64,000 bases of DNA, from the NCBI RefSeq assembly GCF_000619945.1, contig NZ_JHVC01000016.1, positions 1 through 64,000 of the forward strand, in the 5' to 3' direction. Position numbers and translations under genes: made by a program. Of this stretch, positions 8,907 to 15,945 are shown piece by piece (within the stretch, counting starts at the first letter, position 1; every line of letters begins with the position of its first letter). Below the pieces are notes generated by a model. That model ran no database searches, had not been told where the DNA came from, and was given only the letters and a program-made list of their open reading frames with translations. This DNA comes from Clostridium lundense DSM 17049. GTDB taxonomy: Bacteria; Bacillota; Clostridia; Clostridiales; Clostridiaceae.

Positions 8907-9782
8907 ATGAGAATATCAACAATAAAGTTAAATGGTTTAGAAGTAGGAAGTATTGTAACTTCAAATGGTGTTGTACCGATAAGTTCAATAAATAAAAGAT
9001 TTAATGAGAATTGGGAAACTGATACATTTGGAATTATTAAATCTGGTCAACTTGAAGAGATAAACAGTTGGTATTGTCATGGTGGCAAAGAGCAATTAGA
9101 AGCATTGAAGGAAGATGTTATTTATTTTCCGGAAATTAAATTTGCTCCCTTATATCGTTATCCGAGAAAAATTTTTGGTATAGGACTTAATTATGTGGAA
9201 CATGCAGCTGATTTATCTGAGAAAGCACCTAATACTGAGCCTGCTAGTTTTTTTAAACCTGATACAACTATTATTGGACATGGTGATACAATTAAAATAC
9301 CCATTCAATCTGAAAAAACTACTGCAGAGGCAGAACTAGGAATAATCTTTAGCAAGGAATGTGAAAATGTTGAAAAAGAAGATTGGTTAAATGTTATTGC
9401 AGGTTTTACAACAATAATGGATATGACAGCAGAAGATATTTTGAGGAAAAATCCTAGATATTTGACCCGTGCAAAAAGTTTTCAAACTTTTTTTAGCTTT
9501 GGACCACAGTTGGTCACGCCTGACGAGATTGAGGATGTTTTAAAATTAAAAGTATCCACTGTATTAAATGGAAAGGTACAAGGCCAAAATTTTGTAAAAA
9601 ATATGACTTTTCCACCAGATTATTTGGTTTCATTTCACTCAAAGGTTATGAGAATGTTTCCAGGTGATATTATTTCAACTGGTACACCTAGAGCTGTTCA
9701 AATTAATCATGGTGATGTTGCAGAATGCTGGATTGATGGATTTCAAAGTTTGATTAATCCAGTTATTGATAAAAAATTATAA
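8907..9782 (+). CDS. Fumarylacetoacetate hydrolase family protein
   Basis: A 291-residue FAH-superfamily enzyme. GIGLNYVEHAAD and PASFFKPDT are the usual N-side motifs, the E-x-E metal pair is in AEAELGII, and GDIISTGTP is the conserved C-terminal turn. Members hydrolyse or decarboxylate 2-oxo acids with Mg2+ or Mn2+: acylpyruvases, oxaloacetate decarboxylases, 2-hydroxyhepta-2,4-diene-dioate isomerases. After an aminotransferase, action on the resulting 2-oxo acid is plausible, but the exact substrate is inference. The start ATG follows AAAGGAG. It is probably cotranscribed with the upstream aminotransferase. Confidence 0.85.
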   Translation: MRISTIKLNGLEVGSIVTSNGVVPISSINKRFNENWETDTFGIIKSGQLEEINSWYCHGGKEQLEALKEDVIYFPEIKFAPLYRYPRKIFGIGLNYVEHAADLSEKAPNTEPASFFKPDTTIIGHGDTIKIPIQSEKTTAEAELGIIFSKECENVEKEDWLNVIAGFTTIMDMTAEDILRKNPRYLTRAKSFQTFFSFGPQLVTPDEIEDVLKLKVSTVLNGKVQGQNFVKNMTFPPDYLVSFHSKVMRMFPGDIISTGTPRAVQINHGDVAECWIDGFQSLINPVIDKKL

Positions 9783-9817
9783 AACGATGGAGGATACTGA
9801 TATAATAATAACCTCAT

Positions 9818-9868
9818 TCAAAGCAGAAAAAGCGATGGTATATAGTAGCATAACTTCTTCTGCTTTGA
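9818..9868. terminator. Inverted repeat between convergent genes
   Basis: An 11-bp perfect inverted repeat (9818-9828 with 9858-9868) with a 29-base loop lies between convergent stops. There is no clean T-run, so its role as a terminator is uncertain. Confidence 0.35.
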
Positions 9869-9881
9869 GTGAAAAAAGGTT

Positions 9882-10607
9882 TTATACTTCTGAGCCCCAA
9901 ATAACTACATTTTGATTAATTAAAACAAACTTATTATTTTCCCATTTTAAAGTATTCAAAACATATCCTAAGGAGTCTGCATTATATCTTCCAGCTATTT
10001 TTTGATATGCCAATAGTTCATATACTTTATTAGAATCAAAATCCACAGGATACAATCCGCTTAACGGATTTACAAATCCACTAATTGGGGCTCTTAGTTT
10101 ACCGTTTTTATCATATATTTCATTTAAGTAAGTAGCGCTTTTATTAGATATATCTATAATATATTTCAGATTATTTTTTCTACTGATAACTTCGACCTTG
10201 TAATTATCTTTATAAGTAACATCATATTTATATTCCTCATTATATGCATTAAAGTCAAATAATAATTTTTCCTTATTATTGATAAATGAATAAATATAAT
10301 GATACATTATTGCGCCACTACCACCTGAATCAATGCTTATTAGTATATCTGCTACACCATCTCCAGTAAAATCATTTAAAAGCAAATTAGGATTATATCC
10401 TGTATTTTCAGCTAATGGTATACTAGTAAACTTGCCTGTAACTCCATCCTGTATTACAAGGGTAATATTTTGGGTAAATGGACTAGGTGGGGTTCTTATA
10501 CCAGTTAAATATATGTTGTCTGGTATTTTGTCGCCAGTAACATCTCCCCATGCATAAGAAACGATGCTTGGATACATATTATCAGCTCTAAAATAACAAT
10601 TATACAT
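9882..10607 (-). CDS. FG-GAP/VCBS-repeat-like protein of unknown role
   Basis: A 241-residue protein without signal peptide or membrane segment. Two calcium-loop-like motifs are visible: WGDVTGDKIPDNIYLTG (about residues 20-36) and NDFTGDGVADILIS (about 77-90), as in FG-GAP/VCBS beta-propeller repeats. No catalytic motif was recognised. The start ATG follows AAAGGAG, and the second ATG is 10 codons later. It is 89 bp downstream of the Lrp-family gene on the same strand, but no shared function is evident. Confidence 0.6.
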   Translation of the reverse strand: MYNCYFRADNMYPSIVSYAWGDVTGDKIPDNIYLTGIRTPPSPFTQNITLVIQDGVTGKFTSIPLAENTGYNPNLLLNDFTGDGVADILISIDSGGSGAIMYHYIYSFINNKEKLLFDFNAYNEEYKYDVTYKDNYKVEVISRKNNLKYIIDISNKSATYLNEIYDKNGKLRAPISGFVNPLSGLYPVDFDSNKVYELLAYQKIAGRYNADSLGYVLNTLKWENNKFVLINQNVVIWGSEV

Positions 10608-10696
10608 AAATTGCTCCTTTACATTATAAGATTTCTATATATTATGCCTTAAGAAGCAAATATGCTATAAGTTTAAACCATTAGATAGACCTAGTT

Positions 10697-11158
10697 TTAT
10701 TCTCTACCTTTCATGGAGTATTTTTGGGGGGCAATGTTTACATTGTCTTTTATAGTAGAAGAGAGGATTATGAATGTTTCAGTATTTCCGAATACCTGAA
10801 TTTTTCCGATCAACTTTTCTAGGCTCGGCATATCAGGAACTCTGGCTTTTAGAATTTTGCAATAGGGTCCTGTTACATGATGACACTCTATAATTGAATC
10901 CTCAGTTTTAATGAACTCCATAAATTTTTCGTTTTGCTGAATGTTCATGTCTACATTAATAAGAACATTGATTGTTTGCCCTATTTTTTCATAGTTAATA
11001 ATAGCCTTATAGCCATTTATCACACCAATTTCTTCAAGTCTTTTTACTCTTTCAGCGGTTGCAGGTGCTGAAAGGGATACTTTTTGGGAAAGTTCCTTCA
11101 TGGATATTCTTCCATCCTGTAAAAGTACTTTTAGAATTTTATGATCGGTAGAATCCAT
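10697..11158 (-). CDS. Lrp/AsnC-family transcriptional regulator
   Basis: A 153-residue protein with an N-terminal winged helix (ILKVLLQDGRISMKELSQKVSLS, residues about 8-30) and a C-terminal RAM ligand-binding domain. The family responds to amino acids. The frame is open further upstream into the asparaginase gene, but the ATG at 11158 has an AAGGAGG signal at the right distance and gives the family's usual length. It lies 19 bp downstream of the asparaginase gene and so probably in the same transcript; it may respond to asparagine or aspartate (inference). Confidence 0.87.
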   Translation of the reverse strand: MDSTDHKILKVLLQDGRISMKELSQKVSLSAPATAERVKRLEEIGVINGYKAIINYEKIGQTINVLINVDMNIQQNEKFMEFIKTEDSIIECHHVTGPYCKILKARVPDMPSLEKLIGKIQVFGNTETFIILSSTIKDNVNIAPQKYSMKGRE

Positions 11159-11177
11159 ATATAATGCCTCCTTGTTA

Positions 11178-12161
11178 TCAATAATAATCCTTTTCAAATA
11201 TATCCTTTATTTCAGATACTTTATTTGTATATCCAAGTGCGACAATAAGCTTTATTCTTGCTTTATGTGCGTTAAGATTATCTCCTAAAATAACTCCCTT
11301 TTGAGTAAGTTCTCTTCCTGCGCCTTCATAACCGTAGTCATCAAGAACTTTGCCCATAAGACATCTTGAAACTAGAACTACAGGGATATTTTTATTTAAA
11401 GCATATTCTACACCTGGAACCATCTTTGGTGGAATATTTCCTCTGCCCATTCCTTCAATGATTAAACCTTGCGTACCTGAGTCTACACAAAATCTTATGA
11501 GGCGATCATCCATACCACAGCCACATTTTATTATATCCACTTGACTAGTGGTATTTGCAGCTGGGATATATTGTCTTTTGGTATAGTTGTAGTAGAAATA
11601 TACTTTTTCATTGTCAACAAAGCCGATAGGGCCAAAATCCATGCTCTTAAAAGTGTCGAGAGTATGAGTATTAGTTTTAGTGACTTGTGAAGCAGCATGT
11701 ATCTCATTATTCATAACTACCATAACACCTCTGTTATATGCTTCATCTGCTGCAGCTGTATTTACTGCATCAATTAGGTTTCTAGGGCCATCCCAACCAA
11801 ATTCTGAGCTGTTTTTCATAGAACCTACAAAAATTACAGGATTAGTGTATTTATATGTGAGATCTACTAAGTAGGCTGTTTCTTCTAGTGAATCTGTTCC
11901 ATGAGTAACAACAACACCATCATAACCTTCTAAGGTAACTTTATCATTTATTATTTGTGACAGTTCAAGCATTTTCTTAGGAGTCATATGAGGACCTGGA
12001 AGCATACCAAAATTTATAAAATCAACATTTGCTACTTTTTCAATTCCAGGAGTAAGCTTTATAATGTCATCACCTGTCATAGCAGGTACAGCTGCATGAG
12101 TAATTTCGCTCTGTTTCATGGATATTGTTCCACCAGTAAAGATGATAATAATGTTTTTCAT
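11178..12161 (-). CDS. L-asparaginase
   Basis: A 327-residue asparaginase that hydrolyses asparagine to aspartate and ammonia. The first catalytic threonine is in IIIIFTGGTISM near residue 12, and the second motif VVTHGTDSLEETAY (about 83-96) supplies the Thr-Asp pair. No signal peptide is present, so the enzyme is cytoplasmic. Length is normal. It leads an Lrp/AsnC regulator gene, 19 bp away. Together with the sigma-54-controlled aminotransferase across the interval it suggests an asparagine/aspartate catabolic neighbourhood. Confidence 0.9.
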   Translation of the reverse strand: MKNIIIIFTGGTISMKQSEITHAAVPAMTGDDIIKLTPGIEKVANVDFINFGMLPGPHMTPKKMLELSQIINDKVTLEGYDGVVVTHGTDSLEETAYLVDLTYKYTNPVIFVGSMKNSSEFGWDGPRNLIDAVNTAAADEAYNRGVMVVMNNEIHAASQVTKTNTHTLDTFKSMDFGPIGFVDNEKVYFYYNYTKRQYIPAANTTSQVDIIKCGCGMDDRLIRFCVDSGTQGLIIEGMGRGNIPPKMVPGVEYALNKNIPVVLVSRCLMGKVLDDYGYEGAGRELTQKGVILGDNLNAHKARIKLIVALGYTNKVSEIKDIFEKDYY

Positions 12162-12180
12162 TGTTACGATCCTTCCTTAT

Positions 12181-12216
12181 ATTATAGTATAAAAAAGCTG
12201 TTTAACTACAGCTTTT
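12181..12216 (-). promoter_or_regulatory. Hairpin/operator and -10 box before asparaginase gene
   Basis: On the minus strand AAAAGCTGT, a 6-base loop and ACAGCTTTT form an inverted repeat, followed by T-run and a TATAAT box (12181-12186) about 20 bp before the start codon. The dyad would cover the -35 area of that promoter, so it could be an operator. Alternatively it is a leader terminator of a longer transcript. Confidence 0.4.
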
Positions 12217-12565
12217 AACCAACAATTTAAGTTTAACATGGCTAATTTTAAGTGTACATGCATTATAAAAGGTATGATGATGTTTAAATTTAATAAAATT
12301 ATTAAATTTATTAAATTTAATGAATTAAATTAAGAATAATAAGGTTATATCTTAATTTAATAATCAATGAAATTAATACCATATTTATGGGTTATAAATT
12401 TTATAAAAATTATATACTATGAAAATTTGCATGTGATTTAATGTTGCTTTATGTAATATTGTGTTGAATATAAATATATATTGTAGTATTTACGAAAAAT
12501 AATAAGAGATATATAATTGTTAAGAATACATAAACCGATAAATGTAATATTATGGAGGTATTTTT
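12217..12565. other. Low-complexity AT-rich divergent intergenic region
   Basis: Between the asparaginase and diguanylate cyclase genes the sequence is almost entirely A/T, with local AATTTAATAAATT palindromes around 12285-12335. I see no gene, RNA motif or repeat family here. A GGAGG site serves the downstream gene. Confidence 0.5.
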
Positions 12566-13324
12566 ATGTGGGATATCGAAAAAATAATTGTATGTTTATT
12601 TGTTATATTACTGCTCTTTTATATGATACGATTATCACATTTTACAAGACAAAAGTGGGAATTAAAGACTTATACCTTTAGAATATTGCTTATGGGATTA
12701 TCATTGATTACAATTGCTACTTTTTTTGATATGGTATCTCCTATAATTAATATTAAATCAATACATGCATTGATAAAAGCATGTTTTACCTTGGGAGCTA
12801 TTATTTATATAATAGGTATAATATTGTGGAGTAATTATACAAAGAAAGTTATTGAAAAATTTGAAGAATTAGCATTAAAAGATTCTATGACAAATTTATT
12901 CAACAGAAAAGGAATGGAGAAAGCATATAAGGAGATTTATGAAAGGAATAGTCCTTTTTATGTTATTATTTGTGATCTTGATGAAATGAAAAAAATTAAT
13001 GATAGATATGGTCATTTACAGGGAGATGAATATATTACAAGTACTGCTAAAATTATTACGGATGCAATAGGTACAAGGGGATATATTGGAAGAATTGGTG
13101 GAGATGAATTTATTATAATTTTAGAATATGAAGATATACAACAAATTGAAGAAATTGTATTTACAATAAAAAAGTTGGTTTACGAAATTTTTCCTCAAAA
13201 AAATACAGGAATAAGTCTAGGATATTCACTGTTTCCTGATGATGGAAAGAACCTTGAAGATCTAATAAAAGTTGCAGATGAAAGAATGTATAAGGATAAA
13301 CAAATTAGGAAAAAGCGTGCATAA
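12566..13324 (+). CDS. Membrane-anchored diguanylate cyclase (GGDEF)
   Basis: A 252-residue protein with about three N-terminal membrane helices (roughly residues 5-22, 37-55, 64-88) and a GGDEF domain from residue 100. GGDEF is intact at residues 178-182, so cyclic di-GMP synthesis is expected. The RxxD inhibitory site that normally lies five residues upstream is absent (TRGYIGRI instead), so product feedback may be missing. GGAGG precedes the start ATG. It is followed 105 bp later by a response-regulator gene, but a shared transcript is not clear. Confidence 0.88.
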   Translation: MWDIEKIIVCLFVILLLFYMIRLSHFTRQKWELKTYTFRILLMGLSLITIATFFDMVSPIINIKSIHALIKACFTLGAIIYIIGIILWSNYTKKVIEKFEELALKDSMTNLFNRKGMEKAYKEIYERNSPFYVIICDLDEMKKINDRYGHLQGDEYITSTAKIITDAIGTRGYIGRIGGDEFIIILEYEDIQQIEEIVFTIKKLVYEIFPQKNTGISLGYSLFPDDGKNLEDLIKVADERMYKDKQIRKKRA

Positions 13325-13428
13325 TGAATATATAACTTTATAGAATGGTATATAGGCGTATGTTATAATTTAACTGTAATTAAATGATTATTAATATATT
13401 ATATTGCATTAAAAAAGAGGGCGGTTTT

Positions 13429-14121
13429 ATGTTAACAATACTTATAGTTGAAGATGATATTACCCTAAATAATGGAATTATGTTATCCTTGCGACAAAAG
13501 GATATAGATATTAAACAAGCCTATAATATTAAACAAACAAAGAAGATACTATTAGATAAAACAATTGATCTTATTATTCTTGATGTAAACTTACCAGATG
13601 GAAGCGGATTTGATCTATGCAAGGAAATTCGTCAGACATCTTCTGTTCCTATAATATTTTTGACTGCTAATGATATGGAAATTGATGTGGTTACAGGATT
13701 AGAACTTGGGGGAGATGATTATATTACCAAGCCATTTAGTCTTATGATTTTACGAGCAAGAGTAATGGCAATATTAAGGCGTTCTAAGAGTATAAAAACT
13801 GATGACAAAATTCAAATAGACAATATGATATTTAATTTTGATACTATGGAATTTACTAAAAATGATGAAAGAATTATTCTTAGCAAAACAGAGCAAAGGC
13901 TTCTTAAAATATTTTTAGCTAACAAAGGTAATATTTTATCGCGTTCACAGCTTGTTGATAAAATTTGGACTGATGGATCTGAGTATGTGGATGAAAATGC
14001 TCTTACTGTAACAGTAAGCAGGCTTAGAAATAAAATAGAGGATACTCCTAATTCCCCCAAATATATAAAAACAATATATGGCATGGGATATATGTGGTCT
14101 GGTGGTGAAGTTAATGAATAA
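13429..14121 (+). CDS. OmpR-family response regulator
   Basis: A 230-residue response regulator. The receiver domain has E8/D9/D10 acidic residues, phosphoacceptor D52 (LIILDVNLPDG) and K of YITKPFS; a winged-helix DNA-binding domain follows from about residue 130. The open frame begins 15 codons earlier, but the ATG at 13429 follows GAGGG and starts the conserved MLTILIVEDD. It overlaps the kinase gene by 8 bases and precedes an FtsX-type ABC exporter, the arrangement of antimicrobial-peptide resistance modules. Confidence 0.9.
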   Translation: MLTILIVEDDITLNNGIMLSLRQKDIDIKQAYNIKQTKKILLDKTIDLIILDVNLPDGSGFDLCKEIRQTSSVPIIFLTANDMEIDVVTGLELGGDDYITKPFSLMILRARVMAILRRSKSIKTDDKIQIDNMIFNFDTMEFTKNDERIILSKTEQRLLKIFLANKGNILSRSQLVDKIWTDGSEYVDENALTVTVSRLRNKIEDTPNSPKYIKTIYGMGYMWSGGEVNE

Positions 14122-15154
14122 AGTTACTCAAAACTCATTTCATAGGGTTTATTTCATTTTTGGAGGATTGTTTATACTACTAACTGTGGGGATGTTATCA
14201 TTTTTATTATCTGGGATAAATGTAGTAAAAATAACTTTTGTTAGGATTATATTTATATATGCTTTGGCTGTGTTAATGCTGTCAATTTTTTTTGTTTTTA
14301 TACTAAAATCAAAGGTAACAATAGTTATGAAGACTATTGATGAAATCATAGATGATGCAATAAGTGGAAAAGATAATAAAGATATAGATTACGATGAAAC
14401 TTCTATTTCTGCATTGGAAAGCAAAATGTATCATTTTGTCACAATATCAAAATCTAATACAGATGCAATTAATAAGGAACGAAATAAGATTAAAAGTCTT
14501 ATTTCAGATATTTCACATCAAACTAAAACTCCAATAGCAAATATCTTGCTGTATTCAGAATTACTACTTGATAAATCTATAATAAATAATGATGAGAAAC
14601 AATTAGTTAAGGGAATAAAGGTTCAATCTGAAAAGCTTAAATGGTTGATACAATCTCTTGTCAAAATGTCACGACTTGAAGTAGGTATTGTGTCGGCCAA
14701 TAAAGTTTTGATTCCAGTATTTGGAACAATAAGCAACTCCGTTGAGCAGGTATTTTCTTCTGCTGACAAAAAGAAAATACAGATTACAGTATCTTGTAGT
14801 GAAGACATAAAAGCATATCATGATAGCAAATGGACAAGTGAAGCTCTTATTAACATATTTGAAAATGCTATTAAATATACACATGCAAATGGAAAGATTA
14901 ATGTTACAGTTAAGCAGTATGAGATATTTACTAGAATAGATATTTCGGATACTGGCATAGGAATCCATGAAAATGAATTTAATAATATATTTAAACGTTT
15001 TTACAGAAGTGATAGAGTATCTCAATATGAGGGGGTTGGCATAGGGCTTTATCTTACAAGAAAAATTATTTCATCACAGGGTGGATACATTAAGGTTAAA
15101 TCACAGATTAATAAAGGGTCTGTATTTTCAATATTTCTACCCAATACTAAATAG
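14114..15154 (+). CDS. Sensor histidine kinase, short-loop (intramembrane-sensing type)
   Basis: A 346-residue kinase with two membrane helices (about 13-33 and 42-64) joined by a loop of only about eight residues, so it lacks a real extracellular sensor. H135 lies in SDISHQTKTPIANI, and N-box, DTGIGI and GVGIGLYL mark the ATPase domain. Such kinases usually sense through a partner ABC transporter, here encoded next to it. Start ATG at 14114 was chosen over earlier codons because those lie inside the regulator gene. Confidence 0.9.
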   Translation: MNKVTQNSFHRVYFIFGGLFILLTVGMLSFLLSGINVVKITFVRIIFIYALAVLMLSIFFVFILKSKVTIVMKTIDEIIDDAISGKDNKDIDYDETSISALESKMYHFVTISKSNTDAINKERNKIKSLISDISHQTKTPIANILLYSELLLDKSIINNDEKQLVKGIKVQSEKLKWLIQSLVKMSRLEVGIVSANKVLIPVFGTISNSVEQVFSSADKKKIQITVSCSEDIKAYHDSKWTSEALINIFENAIKYTHANGKINVTVKQYEIFTRIDISDTGIGIHENEFNNIFKRFYRSDRVSQYEGVGIGLYLTRKIISSQGGYIKVKSQINKGSVFSIFLPNTK

Positions 15155-15214
15155 ATCCTAAATATTTCAAAACTGTTATATTTGAGATAGCAGTTTGTTA
15201 GATTTAAATAATAT

Positions 15215-15240
15215 AGTATATACATAACAAGGTATATACT
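15215..15240. promoter_or_regulatory. Inverted repeat before ABC exporter, candidate response-regulator box
   Basis: AGTATATAC and GTATATACT form a perfect 9-bp inverted repeat separated by 8 bases, 25 bp before the ATPase gene start. Position suits control of the transporter by the adjacent response regulator. Confidence 0.45.
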
Positions 15241-15264
15241 AATATTTTTTAGGGGGAAATTATA

Positions 15265-15945
15265 ATGTCAGTGTTAAGAACTAAAGGATTAAAAAAATGT
15301 TATGGAAAAGGAGAAAATACAGTAAGTGCTTTAGATGGAGTAGATTTAAATATAGAACAAGGAGAATTTGTTGCTATTGTGGGAACATCTGGAAGTGGTA
15401 AAAGTACTCTTTTGCATATGCTTGGTGGACTTGATCGTCCCACATCAGGTACTGTAGAAGTTGAAGGTAAAAATATATTTGAATTTGATGATGAAGAGCT
15501 TACTATATTTCGACGCAGAAAAATAGGTTTTATATTTCAGAATTATAATCTTATTCCTATATTAAATGCCTATGAAAATATTATCCTTCCAATTGAGCTG
15601 GATGGAAATAAGGTTGATAAAAGGTATGTAAACAGTGTAATATCTGTTCTTGGAATTGAAAGCAAAATTAGAAATTATCCTAATAACCTTTCAGGCGGAC
15701 AGCAGCAGCGTGTAGCTATTGCAAGAGCGTTAGCAACTAGACCTGCAATAATTCTTGCAGATGAGCCTACTGGTAACCTTGATAGCAAAACAAGCTTGGA
15801 TGTATTAGGACTTTTAAAAACCACAGGTCAACGTTTCAACCAAACCATAGTTATGATAACTCATAATGAGGAAATAGCTCAAATGGCAGACCGCACCATC
15901 AGAATTGAAGATGGGAAGATAATGAACAAGGCGGTGAAGGACTGA
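15265..15945 (+). CDS. ABC transporter ATP-binding protein (LolD/BceA type)
   Basis: A 226-residue ATPase. Walker A is GTSGSGKST (residues 40-48), the Q-loop lies in FIFQNYNLIP, the signature is LSGGQQQRV, and Walker B is IILADEPTGNLDSKT; the NLDSKT after Walker B is typical of the MacB/LolD/BceA group. It pairs with the FtsX-type permease whose ATG overlaps its TGA stop by one base. AGGGGG precedes the start. Regulated probably by the two-component system just upstream. Confidence 0.93.
   Translation: MSVLRTKGLKKCYGKGENTVSALDGVDLNIEQGEFVAIVGTSGSGKSTLLHMLGGLDRPTSGTVEVEGKNIFEFDDEELTIFRRRKIGFIFQNYNLIPILNAYENIILPIELDGNKVDKRYVNSVISVLGIESKIRNYPNNLSGGQQQRVAIARALATRPAIILADEPTGNLDSKTSLDVLGLLKTTGQRFNQTIVMITHNEEIAQMADRTIRIEDGKIMNKAVKD

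Noticed and set aside
9818..9868. Long-loop inverted repeat as a mobile-element end
   Set aside because: Only one copy is seen and it lies between two convergent stops, where a terminator or attenuating hairpin is more likely.
12285..12335. Nested AATTTAATAAATT palindromes
   Set aside because: Low-complexity A/T sequence gives such pairing by chance; no flanking signal supports a function.
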